Source: JAGLCY01 sp965369705 | GTDB lineage: Bacteria; Krumholzibacteriota; Krumholzibacteriia; LZORAL124-64-63 | Assembly: GCA_965369705.1 (NCBI GenBank) | Contig: CBDURF010000026.1 | Span: 1 to 28,012, forward strand | DNA: 28,012 bases | Direction of reading: 5' to 3' | Shown here: positions 5,185-14,079 of the stretch, piece by piece | Numbering within the stretch: position 1 is the first letter of the stretch | Layout: the number at the start of each line of letters is the position of its first letter | Notes under the pieces: model-generated | What the model was told of the DNA's origin: nothing | The model's database searches: none | The model's input: only the letters and a program-made list of their open reading frames with translations | Program-made: the position numbers and the translations under genes

Positions 5185-7983
5185 ATGAGACGATTCGTGG
5201 CTCAAGTCAATCAGCGGTACCCAAACGGCCATTACGCTCCCGGGGCGGTGCAGAGAGGCTTCTGCGCGGTCTGCTTCGCACTGGCCGTTTTCGCGCTGGC
5301 GGCGCCGGCCCACTCCCAGGTCCAGTTCCCGGGTCCCGCGGCGGTTGAACTGACGGGCGAGGCGCTCAGCGCGGTTTCCCTGCCGCTCGAGGTGGGGGCT
5401 CCCGACTTCCTGGTTGACGGGGTGGATAACGGGATCCTCACTCTCCACCGTTACGTATCCAGCTCCGGGAGATTCCTCCAGATCAGGCAATTCCCGGTCG
5501 GCGGGAAGATTGTCTATTTGATCCCCTGGGAGGGACGTCCCCTCCTGAACCAGGGAGTGGTGGCCGCCACCGTCAATCCGGACCGGGTGGTTTTTCTTCA
5601 GGTCCTGCCGCAGCCGCCCTACTTCACCATCGAGGGATACGTGGTTCTGGAGGAGGATCCCGGTACCTTATCCTTCCTGGGGGAACTGGTCGGCGGGATC
5701 CCTGAATTGGCGGTGTCGCTGCCGGGGATCGACAAGGTGGCGTTCTTGAGGGAGGAAGGGGAGGTCTGGAGCATCACCTCGGTGCAGGACACCGGGGATA
5801 AGCCCTATTCAATTCTGGGCATCGATCTCGATGGAGACCAGGTCCGCGAACTGGTGACGGCCAACCGGGGTCCGCTTTCCGGAACCCTCGGGGTGTTCCG
5901 CAGGGATCCGGCCGGCGATTATGTGGGGACCCTTCAGGATTTCCCGGCGGGTTTCCCCACTCATCTGGCCAGCTACGATATCGACGACGACGGCCGGCTC
6001 GAACTGGCCGCCACCGTGGAAGGGTCGCCGGAGTTGGTCCTGCTGCGTGAAACGGCCGGCCAACTGGTGGGATTCGAATCGATCGGGCTGACACTGCCGG
6101 CGGACGGCCTGCATCTGACCGTTCTGTTCGACGGAACGCCGGGGCTTTTTGCCTCCAATCGGGACCGGGGGCTGGTGGACTTCTTCCAGCTCCTGCAGGG
6201 TGCCTGGATCAGGCGCAATGCCTATTATCCCGGCTGTCAGCCCCTGGCCATCACTTCCGGCGACTTCAACGGTGACGGTGGTCGTGACCTGGTTTCGATT
6301 GGCGGTGACGCCAACAAGGTGACCGTCATGTTCGCCAATTCCCAGCCGGGTTTCTGGGGTTTTCCGGCCCTGGCTCTCAACGCCAGCCCGGGCGCTTCGG
6401 AACTGGCGGACTTCGACGGAGACGGCCGTTGTGATCTTGTGGTCGCCAACGGGAATAACACCAAGCTCAGTTTCTGTCCGGGCCTGGCCGCCGGAGGCTT
6501 CGCGATCACCCCCACCGATTATCCCCTTTCTTTCGATCCGGGCCAGGTGGCGGTCCTTGATACTGATGAGGATCCCGGGCCGGAACTGGCGATCCTGGAT
6601 GTCTCCGGTGGTTTGGTGCACGTGGCCGATTTCGTCTCCGGAGAGGGCTTTTCCATCGTGTCCCAGACACCCACGGGAGCTTCACCGTTCTTCATTTCCG
6701 CCCGGGACATCGACGCCGACGGTTTCGGGGATCTCCTGATCATCACTCGGGAAGTGGTTGAAGTCCGCGTGCTGTTCGGTGCCGGGGATCATTCCTTTCC
6801 GGCTCAGGTGGCTCTGGGTCTGGATAACGGGGCGGATTGGGCCGCGGCCCTGGACCTGAATGCCGACGGCCTGCCCGATCTGGCCCTCAGCGACGGGGTC
6901 AACCGTGTCTGGACCGTGCTCAACCAGGGCGACCGGTCCTTCGGTGCGATGAGCTGGCTGAACGCGGGGACGGGCGCCAGCATCATGGCGGTCGGAGACC
7001 TCGACCAGGATCTGGATGAGGATCTCATCGTCGTCAACAGATCGGACGAGTCCCTGACCATGTTCGAAAACACCGGCGCCGGCGTTTTGACCAGGCGCAT
7101 CGGAGCCCACACCCTGAGCAGCGCACCGTCAGGAATCCTTATCCGGGACATGGATGGGGACGGCCGCGCCGAGCTGGTGATGAACCTACGCGCGGAAAGA
7201 TTGCTGGGCATTTCCTTCCCCCTGGGAAGCTGGGAATTTTCACCGACCGTGAAAATTTCCGCCGGCCCCGACGTGACGGGCTTCAGGGTGGAGGACTTCA
7301 ACCTCGACGACGTGCCGGACATCCTGACCCTGGACCGCTCCCTGATGCTGGGTCTGACCCTGCTCAACATGGAACAGGAGCTGGTGGCGGTGGAGCCCGA
7401 GGCCCTGTCCGTCACGTGTGGTCCGCGTTTCCTGGAGATCAGGATCCAGCCGGACCGGCCCGGGCCCTGGCAGGTTGATTTCGGAGCGGTGGGGCGGTGG
7501 ATTCCCCTGGCCATCTCGGGCCAGGCCGTGCTGGGCGAGATGGATTACGACAGTGGAACCTGGATCCTGACCGTGGACCGCCGGGAGTTGGGCGAATCCT
7601 CCGGGGATGGCCTCCTGCGTCTGACGGTGGGGGAAAGCACCCAGCGTGAAACGTTGGATCTTTCGCTGACGGACCTGTGTCCGGAAGCGGTGGAACGGGA
7701 TCTGCCCCTGGTGGCCTGGACCCGGAAACCCTGGCCCAACCCTTTCAACCCCCTGGTCAACGCACGGTTCGCGCTCAGCCGGGGCGCCGTGGTGCAGGCG
7801 AGTGTCTACGACTTGACCGGAAGGCGGATCGCGGTCCTGGCCGACGGCTGGTTCGAGGTCGGGGACCATGCCCTGCGGTGGGACGGCAGGAGCGCGGGCC
7901 GGCCGGTGGGAGCTGGGGTTTATCTGCTGCGGATCAGCACGCCCGAAAACATCCTGCTCCACAAGGTCATGTTGATCAAGTAG
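5185..7983 (+). CDS. Secreted FG-GAP/VCBS-repeat protein with FlgD-like C-terminal (T9SS-type) domain
   Basis: The protein has 932 residues from the ATG. A long signal peptide ends near 44 (AAPAHSQ). Ten Ca-binding-type loops of the form D-x-[DN]-x-D...[DE]-L start at about 214, 265, 360, 409, 459, 508, 557, 605, 655 and 704. This is a spacing near 49 residues, with a degenerate unit around 313. They should form beta-propeller blades like those of integrin alpha or VCBS proteins. The end carries PWPNPFNP, VYDLTGRRIAVL, WDGRSAGRPVGAGVYLLRI and KVMLIK. This is the FlgD-Ig / type-A sorting-like domain found on exported proteins of FCB-related bacteria. The frame extends to a GTG at 5167, but the promoter position favours 5185. 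The SD (GGAG) is only two bases from this ATG. The role is probably at the cell surface or secreted, with unknown ligand. Confidence 0.85.
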   Translation: MRRFVAQVNQRYPNGHYAPGAVQRGFCAVCFALAVFALAAPAHSQVQFPGPAAVELTGEALSAVSLPLEVGAPDFLVDGVDNGILTLHRYVSSSGRFLQIRQFPVGGKIVYLIPWEGRPLLNQGVVAATVNPDRVVFLQVLPQPPYFTIEGYVVLEEDPGTLSFLGELVGGIPELAVSLPGIDKVAFLREEGEVWSITSVQDTGDKPYSILGIDLDGDQVRELVTANRGPLSGTLGVFRRDPAGDYVGTLQDFPAGFPTHLASYDIDDDGRLELAATVEGSPELVLLRETAGQLVGFESIGLTLPADGLHLTVLFDGTPGLFASNRDRGLVDFFQLLQGAWIRRNAYYPGCQPLAITSGDFNGDGGRDLVSIGGDANKVTVMFANSQPGFWGFPALALNASPGASELADFDGDGRCDLVVANGNNTKLSFCPGLAAGGFAITPTDYPLSFDPGQVAVLDTDEDPGPELAILDVSGGLVHVADFVSGEGFSIVSQTPTGASPFFISARDIDADGFGDLLIITREVVEVRVLFGAGDHSFPAQVALGLDNGADWAAALDLNADGLPDLALSDGVNRVWTVLNQGDRSFGAMSWLNAGTGASIMAVGDLDQDLDEDLIVVNRSDESLTMFENTGAGVLTRRIGAHTLSSAPSGILIRDMDGDGRAELVMNLRAERLLGISFPLGSWEFSPTVKISAGPDVTGFRVEDFNLDDVPDILTLDRSLMLGLTLLNMEQELVAVEPEALSVTCGPRFLEIRIQPDRPGPWQVDFGAVGRWIPLAISGQAVLGEMDYDSGTWILTVDRRELGESSGDGLLRLTVGESTQRETLDLSLTDLCPEAVERDLPLVAWTRKPWPNPFNPLVNARFALSRGAVVQASVYDLTGRRIAVLADGWFEVGDHALRWDGRSAGRPVGAGVYLLRISTPENILLHKVMLIK

Positions 7984-8010
7984 GGGTCCGGGCGGTATTT
8001 CCCCTTGGGG

Positions 8011-8937
8011 TCAAGGCTCGAGATACCTGACCTCTTCCACCAGGTGAACCCCGAATTTTTCCTGCACCGCCATTTTCATCCGGGCGGCGAGTTTCAGGAC
8101 ATCGGCACTCGTGGCGCGGCCGGCGTTGATGATCATGTTGGCGTGCTTGGCGAAGACCCGGGCGTCGCCTTCACTCATTTTCTTGACCCCGGCCTGCTCC
8201 AGGAGGATGCCGGCGGCCCGGCGGCGACCGCCCGGTTCGGCGGGAGGAAGGTTGCGGAACCAGCTGCCGGCGCTGGGCAGGTCCACGGGATGTTTGGCCC
8301 GGCGGTCGAAAATCTTTTCCCGGCGCAGGTTCACCGCCTGGTCCACGTCGCCACGCTGAAGCCGCAGAACCGCCTCCAGGACCACCGTGCCGGATTCCCG
8401 CAGGTCCGTTTCCCGGTAGCGGAATCCGAATTCCTCGGGCCCGACCGTTTCCAACCGCCCGTCGGGACGCAGCAGGAGGGCCTCGACCAGGAATTCACCT
8501 ATCTCGTGGCCGTAACAGCCCGCGTTGCCCACCAGGGCTCCGCCAAGGGTGCCGGGGATGCCGGACGCGAATTCCAGGCCGGTCAGCCCCAGGTCCAGGG
8601 TGCGTTCGATGAGGCCGTCGAAGGAAAGCCCGGCGCCGGCGCGGACGGTATCACCCTTCCGGACCAGGTTTTCCGTGGTCACATGCAAAACCAGGCCCCG
8701 GAAGCCGCGGTCATCCGCGAGGACATTGCTGCCGGCGCCCAGGATGAAGTAGGGAATCTGCCGGTCCAGGGCCAAGGCCTGGAACTGGAGGGCCTGTTCG
8801 GGGTTATGTACCGGGCACACCAAGGCGGCCGGGCCTCCCACCTGCAGGGATGTCAGCGATTTCAGGGGAACCGACCGCTGGACCTGGGATCGCAGGTCCA
8901 GGGGCAGAGATTCCAGCAATGTCCGGGCATCATCCAT
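8011..8937 (-). CDS. murB: UDP-N-acetylenolpyruvoylglucosamine reductase
   Basis: This 308-residue FAD enzyme reduces UDP-GlcNAc-enolpyruvate to UDP-MurNAc with NADPH in cytoplasmic peptidoglycan synthesis. Visible features are the FAD-binding PLKSLTSLQVGGPA and ILGAGSNVLADD (about 66-76), SGIPGTLGGALVGNAGCYG (about 125-143), the FRYRETDLR arginine region (about 172-180), PSAGSWFRNLP with the proton-donor Ser225, and C-terminal HLVEEVRYL with the catalytic Glu at 301/302. The frame is open to 9021, but the added 28 residues are Arg-rich and unlike MurB. The ATG at 8937 gives the normal length, although its SD is weak. It stands apart from other cell-wall genes and converges with the FG-GAP gene. 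Confidence 0.95.
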   Translation of the reverse strand: MDDARTLLESLPLDLRSQVQRSVPLKSLTSLQVGGPAALVCPVHNPEQALQFQALALDRQIPYFILGAGSNVLADDRGFRGLVLHVTTENLVRKGDTVRAGAGLSFDGLIERTLDLGLTGLEFASGIPGTLGGALVGNAGCYGHEIGEFLVEALLLRPDGRLETVGPEEFGFRYRETDLRESGTVVLEAVLRLQRGDVDQAVNLRREKIFDRRAKHPVDLPSAGSWFRNLPPAEPGGRRRAAGILLEQAGVKKMSEGDARVFAKHANMIINAGRATSADVLKLAARMKMAVQEKFGVHLVEEVRYLEP

Positions 8938-9068
8938 GGTGCGACCCAATCCCCGGCGTTCCTTTCGCCGGCGAGGATAAGCATGGGCGAGCACGTGGCT
9001 TTCGTCAACCCGGGTTGGCATTTGAGACCGGCACGGGGTACATTTTCTCCGTTAGCCGTAAATTGTGA

Positions 9069-9096
9069 TTGATTCGGGAACAGGTGGTTTGATACG
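9069..9096 (+). promoter_or_regulatory. Possible promoter of the tonB-exbBD operon
   Basis: TTGATT (9069-9074), a 16-base spacer and GATACG (9091-9096) lie in the divergent gap between murB and the tonB-like gene. Each box has three to four matches to consensus, so this is a candidate only. Confidence 0.35.
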
Positions 9097-9139
9097 ACCT
9101 GGCGGGCTTGGGCTTGCCTGCCTCAATTCGGGACAGTGA

Positions 9140-10186
9140 TTGCAGGTGCACGAGAAAAGAATCATTCAGGGAGCCTTCGCCCTGTCGCTGCTGCTGCATC
9201 TGGTGCTGGCGGCGGTGACCTGGCGCATTCCCCTGACTCTCGCGGTGGATCCCGCCATGGCCGACGATCTGGGCCGGGAAGTCGAACTGTTCCTGATCCC
9301 TGATGAGCCCGCCGAGGACCCGGCCGGCAAGATGCCCAAGGCCTACACTTCGGTGCCCGATCGCCAGGCCAGCGAAACGCCGCCCGAGGATCCCGACTAT
9401 CTGGCCCTGCATCATTCCATCGCCGCGGACAACAAGATGGGGGGCGATTCCAACACCCCCGCCGCCGACGAGGACTGGGTGGCGGACCAGGTCGAGATCC
9501 GGAAAGAGGAGCTGGCCGGCGCCGACGGCGTTCAGCAGGCCCAGCAGCCCCTGCCCGAAACGGAATCGGCCACCAGCCCCCAGGAAACGGGGGAAGCGGG
9601 CCTGGAGCAGAATAAGGTCGATGGCGAAGATATCGATCCGACCGGCGAATGGGTTCTGCCCCGGGAGGATTCCGAATCCGGCGGGTCCGACCGGGGTGAC
9701 CAGGCCGATGAGCAGGACGAGAAGAAACCCGAACTTGATGACTGGTGGGGCGGCGAAGCCCCTTCGATCCTCAAGGAGGGCGAAGAAGGCGCCGTGGGCG
9801 ACCGCGGTTTCGATTTCAACCAGGTGGCCCGGGGCAAGGTCCAGGCGGGGGTGGCCATCGACGGCGACTTCAGCCTGAACACCTACGAGTGGGACTACGC
9901 CCCCTGGATGCGCCGGTTCCAGAACGAACTCTACCGCCACTGGATGGCGCCCTACGCCTACCGGCTCGGGGTGATCAACGGGATGACGGTGATCAAGCTG
10001 GTCATCCGCAAGGACGGCAGAGTCCAATCCATGGAGGTCCTGGAGACCGAGGGGCATGACTCCCTGCACGACGCTTCCGAAGCGGCCTTGAAGGCGTTTG
10101 CCCCCTACTGGCCCCTGCCGGATCATTTTCCGGAAGAGACTCTTGTGATCACTCTCGGCCTGCACTATCCTGCGTTCCAGCGTTGA
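9140..10186 (+). CDS. TonB-family energy-transducing protein with acidic linker
   Basis: The 348-residue protein has one N-terminal membrane anchor (about 8-28) containing S-LLL-H (Ser16, His20 from the TTG start). This is the same spacing as the Ser/His pair in the TonB anchor that contacts ExbB/ExbD. The periplasmic linker (about 30-245) is dominated by Asp, Glu, Gly and Gln, not by the Pro/Lys repeats of classical TonB. The C-terminal part, from about 250, has a TonB-like alpha/beta pattern: an amphipathic helix (RRFQNELYRHW), INGMTVIKLVIRKDGRVQSMEVLE, a helix (DASEAALKAF) and a final strand. exbB and exbD follow at once. The frame starts at TTG 9140 or GTG 9146; neither has a strong SD. 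The role is to carry proton-motive energy from ExbBD to an outer-membrane partner; TolA-like function is an alternative. Confidence 0.75.
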   Translation: MQVHEKRIIQGAFALSLLLHLVLAAVTWRIPLTLAVDPAMADDLGREVELFLIPDEPAEDPAGKMPKAYTSVPDRQASETPPEDPDYLALHHSIAADNKMGGDSNTPAADEDWVADQVEIRKEELAGADGVQQAQQPLPETESATSPQETGEAGLEQNKVDGEDIDPTGEWVLPREDSESGGSDRGDQADEQDEKKPELDDWWGGEAPSILKEGEEGAVGDRGFDFNQVARGKVQAGVAIDGDFSLNTYEWDYAPWMRRFQNELYRHWMAPYAYRLGVINGMTVIKLVIRKDGRVQSMEVLETEGHDSLHDASEAALKAFAPYWPLPDHFPEETLVITLGLHYPAFQR

Positions 10187-10254
10187 GGACAAGAAGGCGC
10201 TCCGCGGGGGAGGGCATCCCCTGCTTTATTGTCATGATGGAGGTTTGACCCCAG

Positions 10255-10911
10255 ATGTGGGAAATGATACTGGCCGGACGATACATGATGATCCCCATCG
10301 GCCTGGCTTCGCTGGTGGGAATGGCCGTGCTGATCGAACGGATCTACGTGCTGAGGCAAAGGCGGATCATCGTGCCTGAGATCGCCGAGGTGGTGATGAC
10401 CCTGTCCGCCAGCCAGGACCTGTCCGTGGCCTACGCCATCTGCGAGCGCCGGCCGGGTCCTTTCGCCAATCTGGTGAAGGTTGGTTTGGACCACGCGAAC
10501 AACGACTGGACGGTCATCCGGGACGTGCTGGAGGAAGCCGGGCGCCAGGAGGCCACGCGGCTGACCTGGCGGCTGGGGGTCCTGGAGACGGTGGCCGCGG
10601 TGTCGCCGTTGCTGGGTTTGCTCGGCACGGTGATCGGCATGATTCGGGTCTTCGCGACGATTTCCGCCGCCGGGCTCGGCAATCCCGAAACGCTCTCCAG
10701 CGGAATCAGCGAAGCCATGGTCACCACGGCGGCGGGGCTGATCATCGGCATCCCCGCCTTGGTGGCCTACAATTGGTTGAACGGGCGGGCCGATCGTATC
10801 ATCTTTGACCTGGAGTATTACTCTTCCAAGGTTCTGGACACCCTGCGCCGCCGGCAGATCGCAAAGCAGGCCGCGGCTAACGTGAACGCCGAAACGGTGA
10901 CGGGCCGATGA
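10255..10911 (+). CDS. exbB: ExbB/TolQ/MotA-family proton channel subunit
   Basis: This 218-residue inner-membrane protein has three membrane spans: about 11-30, 112-135 and 153-173. The family block SPLLGLLGTVIGMIRVF (117-133) and GISEAMVTTAAGLIIGIPAL (150-169) line the pore in ExbB. A cytoplasmic domain lies between spans 1 and 2. It would form a pentamer around an ExbD dimer and energise the TonB-like protein encoded upstream. GGAGG is 11 bases before the ATG. The stop overlaps the exbD start (ATGA), so the two are translationally coupled. Confidence 0.92.
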   Translation: MWEMILAGRYMMIPIGLASLVGMAVLIERIYVLRQRRIIVPEIAEVVMTLSASQDLSVAYAICERRPGPFANLVKVGLDHANNDWTVIRDVLEEAGRQEATRLTWRLGVLETVAAVSPLLGLLGTVIGMIRVFATISAAGLGNPETLSSGISEAMVTTAAGLIIGIPALVAYNWLNGRADRIIFDLEYYSSKVLDTLRRRQIAKQAAANVNAETVTGR

Positions 10912-11318
10912 ATTTTCGTCCCAAAAACAAGGGCCGTGGGCTGATCATCAACATCACCACCCTGATCGACGTGATGTTCCTGCTTTTGATTTTCTTCATG
11001 GTCACCTCGACCTTCAAGAATCAACCGGCGATCAACCTGGTCCTGCCCCGGTCGGCCACGGCTTCCGAGACGGTGGACACCCCGGCCATCCTTTTCCTGA
11101 CGTCCGAGGGCGATGTCTACCTCAACGACACGCTGATCGACCTGGAGAGTCTGGCCTTGCGACTGGAAAAGATGCACACCGAAAGCGGCGAGGACCGCAT
11201 GGTGCTGCGGGCGGATGAAGACGCCGCCCACGGCGACGTCGTGAAATTGATCGACATCATCAAGCAGAGCGGGTTCACCCGCGTCAGCCTGTCGGCCCGG
11301 GTGCCGGCCGCGCGCTGA
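10908..11318 (+). CDS. exbD: ExbD/TolR-family proton channel subunit
   Basis: This 136-residue protein has a short basic N-terminus, one membrane helix (about 18-38) with the essential proton-carrying Asp21 in NITTLIDVMFLLLIFFMV, and a periplasmic domain of alternating strands and helices ending LSARVPAAR. The sequence LRADEDAAHGDVVKLIDIIKQ is the typical ExbD core. It overlaps exbB by four bases and is followed 19 bases later by a lipoprotein gene, so the whole set is probably one transcript. Confidence 0.93.
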   Translation: MNFRPKNKGRGLIINITTLIDVMFLLLIFFMVTSTFKNQPAINLVLPRSATASETVDTPAILFLTSEGDVYLNDTLIDLESLALRLEKMHTESGEDRMVLRADEDAAHGDVVKLIDIIKQSGFTRVSLSARVPAAR

Positions 11319-11337
11319 CGGCCAAGGAGAGGCGATT

Positions 11338-12735
11338 TTGAAGTCCACCATCGACGGTATCCGAAGGGGCGGCGGCAACCATATCCACCTCGGTATGGGG
11401 CTGGCCTTCATGTCGGCCCTGGTGATCCTGGCGGCCGCCGGCTGCACCAGCGACGAATCCAACGTGGTGGGGACGGCGCTGGTGACCGATCGGATCGACA
11501 CGGTCCTGGTCCCCCTGGGCGTGGAGGAAATCACCCGGTATTCCGCCCTGCGTGTGGAAAATCCCGATATCCCGGTGCACCGGCAGGAAGTCCTGTACCT
11601 GGGAGAGCAGGGTGGTACCCGGTCGGGAGCCATCATCGCCAACTACGACTTCGACCTCGAATACACCGCTGATTATCCCGAGACGTTGTTCACCGAGGAG
11701 CACATCAAGTCGGTCAAGTTCAGCCTGACCAAGTTGAAATTCTATTCCTCCATCCTGGACACCCTCGCCACGGGACAGCCGGTGGATCTCTACTACCAGG
11801 TGCAGATGATGGAGGCCCCCTTCGATTCCACCGCCTACGAGAACTACCCGGTGCAGACGCCTGCGGGAGTCGGCTCCTTCCTCAATAGCGATTTCAATTC
11901 GGCCAACGACAGCAGCGAACCCCTGTTGCCCTTCTGGGACGCCACCGATCTTCTGGGCTGGATCACCAACAAGGAAAAAGTCGGCATCATTGTGACGTTC
12001 GGGGCCTTGTCCGATTCCGGTCTGGTGGGTTTCGCTTCCCGCGAGCTGTCCCACTTCAGGGAGTTGGATGATGTGGCGGTGGGGACGATTGTCGCGCCCA
12101 ACTTTGTCGTGGAGTTCCAGGACAACACCATCCTGAACTTCCTGATCGCTCCCTACGCCGACACATCCACCTTCGAACAGGTTCCCGACCCGCCGGCCGA
12201 CGTGGACACCGGCTTCCTGTTGCGCACGGGGCTGCGATCGTATCCGGCCCTGCTGTTCGATTTTTCGGGACTGCCGCCTCACGCATTCATCAACCGGGCC
12301 TTGCTCAGCGTCACCAACGACACGACCGCCAGCTTCGGCAACCTGGCCTCCATCTCGGTGTTGGAGTGGGATGTAACCCGCTTCGGAGATCCCTTCCGGA
12401 CCATGCAGCTCGATGAACTCGATGATCGAAACCAGTACTACAGTTTTCATGTCACCGGGCAGAACAGCCTGGATCCCAAGTATCACAAGACCATCCAGTT
12501 CGACGTCACCCAGGCGGTCCTGCGAATCATCAACCAGGTCTATCCCGGGACGCGGGGCCTGATCCTGACCGCGGGGGAGGACTTCCTTCCCGAGGGTGGA
12601 TTCATTTCGGTGAACCCGGATTTCTACTATCGTGAGTTCCGCTTCAAGGGCACCGCCGCCGCGGAGCAAACCCAGCGGCCCCAACTGAAGATCACGTACA
12701 GCATCGTCAACGATCTCGACGGGGAGGGGAAATGA
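11338..12735 (+). CDS. Putative outer-membrane lipoprotein of unknown function
   Basis: The 465-residue protein begins at a TTG with AAGGAG eight bases upstream. Its lipobox LAAAGC has Cys36 as the lipidated residue; +2 is Thr, so sorting to the outer membrane is expected. The mature part has mostly beta-type sequence with sections such as YPALLFDFSGLP, RALLSVTNDTTASFG and FDVTQAVLRIINQ. These are reminiscent of DNRLRE / CBM96-like jelly-roll modules that use a conserved final strand. That resemblance is weak, and no catalytic motif is seen. It is overlapped by the next gene (ATGA), which encodes a barrel, suggesting the two work together at the outer membrane. Confidence 0.7.
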   Translation: MKSTIDGIRRGGGNHIHLGMGLAFMSALVILAAAGCTSDESNVVGTALVTDRIDTVLVPLGVEEITRYSALRVENPDIPVHRQEVLYLGEQGGTRSGAIIANYDFDLEYTADYPETLFTEEHIKSVKFSLTKLKFYSSILDTLATGQPVDLYYQVQMMEAPFDSTAYENYPVQTPAGVGSFLNSDFNSANDSSEPLLPFWDATDLLGWITNKEKVGIIVTFGALSDSGLVGFASRELSHFRELDDVAVGTIVAPNFVVEFQDNTILNFLIAPYADTSTFEQVPDPPADVDTGFLLRTGLRSYPALLFDFSGLPPHAFINRALLSVTNDTTASFGNLASISVLEWDVTRFGDPFRTMQLDELDDRNQYYSFHVTGQNSLDPKYHKTIQFDVTQAVLRIINQVYPGTRGLILTAGEDFLPEGGFISVNPDFYYREFRFKGTAAAEQTQRPQLKITYSIVNDLDGEGK

Positions 12736-14015
12736 TGCCCGCTCTCCTGCGCAGATCAGCCGGCTTCTTTTTCCCGGGGCGCCGTGTTTTTGTCCTGCCG
12801 GTATTACTCCTGGTCTGGGGCGTGTCCCTGCCCGCGCTCGCCCAGACCCCTTTCGCCCTGTACAACATCGGTCAGCGGACCACCATCGACGACGCCCGGA
12901 TGGTCGGACGCGGCGGGTGGGGCATGGCCGTCTCGGATTCTCTCAATCCCGGTTTCAAAAATCTGGCGTCCCTGTATTCCCTGCGCCATCTGGTGCTGAA
13001 GTTCACCGGTTACGGCGACAATATTGAATCCCGGGACACGCGGGGCGAGCGGAAGAATTCGCGGGTCTTCTCCCCGGACGTACGGGTGGCCGGTCCGGTG
13101 ATCAAGGACAGGCTGGCCCTGACCGCCGGCTTCCTCGTGCACCGTACGACCCAGTACCATACGTATATCGATACGGTCTGGGCCGAGGTGTGGGGTGATT
13201 CCATCGTCGGCAACGAACAGTTCAACAGGATCGGCAACCGCTTCCGGGTGCCCCTGGGCGGCGCCCTGAAAATCCTGCCCGGGCTTGCGGTCAGCGCCTC
13301 GGTCAATATCGAGGCCGGGTCGCTCAAGGGAACGGTGACCAACTTCTTCACCAATCCTTCCGACGCCACGGGTCCTTTCTACCAGACCAACGTCAAGGAG
13401 ACCTATGACGAATTCCACGGCACCTCCCAGACCTGGGGCGTGCTGCTGGATCCGTTCTCCTGGCTCCAGGCGGGGGCCTCCTGGACTCCGGCCCACAAGA
13501 TCGAGGCCGACCGGAAGGTGACCCACTTCGGGGTGAGCCAGCGCTACCTTACCTCCTATACCATGGAGATGCCCGACGAATACATGGCCGGTATCCAACT
13601 GCGGCCCTTCGGGCGGTGGCGTCTGGGCGCCGATGGCCAGTTCCAGGCCTTCAGCAAGTTCACCGGACCGGAGGCATGGATGACCGACATGGAGGACGAA
13701 TTCAGCCTGTCGGTCGGCCTGGAACGCATGCAGGGACGGGTGCGCCGGGGCGGATTGTCCAATCTGCCGCTACGGCTGGGAGCAAGTTTCAGGCGCTGGG
13801 CCTACGGCGTGGGCGGCACCGTGGAAGGTGAAAAGGGGGCCGTGATCGACGAGAAGACGATCAGCATCGGTACGGGCTTCCCCTTCCGGCAGAATCTGGG
13901 AGAGCTGGATGTGGCGGTATCCTACAGTCTGATCGGTGATCTGGAGCAAAACGGTCTTGAGAGCGAAGTATGGCGGTTGACCATATCGGTAACCGGCCTG
14001 GAACGCTGGTGGTAG
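12732..14015 (+). CDS. Outer-membrane beta-barrel protein, FadL/PorV-like
   Basis: The 427-residue protein has a signal peptide ending near 37 (SLPALAQ). The segment DDARMVGRGGWGMAVSDSLNPGFKNLASLYSL near the N-terminus resembles the Asn-Pro/Ala-rich plug of FadL- and PorV-type barrels (family form: ..GA..A...DA.A..NPA.L). The rest is repeated amphipathic strands with aromatic belts, for example WLQAGASWTPAHKIEADRKV and LPLRLGASFRRWAYGVG. The C-terminus ends in LERWW, an aromatic end as in Bam substrates. It is coupled to the upstream lipoprotein by a 4-base overlap. It may transport hydrophobic compounds or serve in secretion; the substrate is unknown. Confidence 0.72.
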   Translation: MMPALLRRSAGFFFPGRRVFVLPVLLLVWGVSLPALAQTPFALYNIGQRTTIDDARMVGRGGWGMAVSDSLNPGFKNLASLYSLRHLVLKFTGYGDNIESRDTRGERKNSRVFSPDVRVAGPVIKDRLALTAGFLVHRTTQYHTYIDTVWAEVWGDSIVGNEQFNRIGNRFRVPLGGALKILPGLAVSASVNIEAGSLKGTVTNFFTNPSDATGPFYQTNVKETYDEFHGTSQTWGVLLDPFSWLQAGASWTPAHKIEADRKVTHFGVSQRYLTSYTMEMPDEYMAGIQLRPFGRWRLGADGQFQAFSKFTGPEAWMTDMEDEFSLSVGLERMQGRVRRGGLSNLPLRLGASFRRWAYGVGGTVEGEKGAVIDEKTISIGTGFPFRQNLGELDVAVSYSLIGDLEQNGLESEVWRLTISVTGLERWW

Positions 14016-14019
14016 GATT

Positions 14020-14046
14020 GCCGGCGGGCTTGTCGGGTTCGCCGGC
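14020..14046 (+). other. Hairpin between barrel and TPR genes, possible weak terminator
   Basis: GCCGGCG (14020-14026) pairs with CGCCGGC (14040-14046) around a 13-base loop. There is only CGGTTT after it, so it lacks a proper U-tract. It may slow transcription or protect the 3' end; a full stop is doubtful because the next gene continues the run. Confidence 0.35.
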
Positions 14047-14079
14047 CGGTTTCCATTCTTTATTCAGGGAGAACGATCG

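Noticed and set aside
9005..10192. 395-residue minus frame opposite the tonB-like gene
   Set aside because: The plus-strand gene has an anchor, operon context and TonB-like C-terminus. The minus frame has only low-complexity Gly/His/Gln text.
11284..12684. 466-residue minus frame opposite the lipoprotein
   Set aside because: The lipobox, SD and ATGA overlap support the plus gene; the minus frame lacks motifs.
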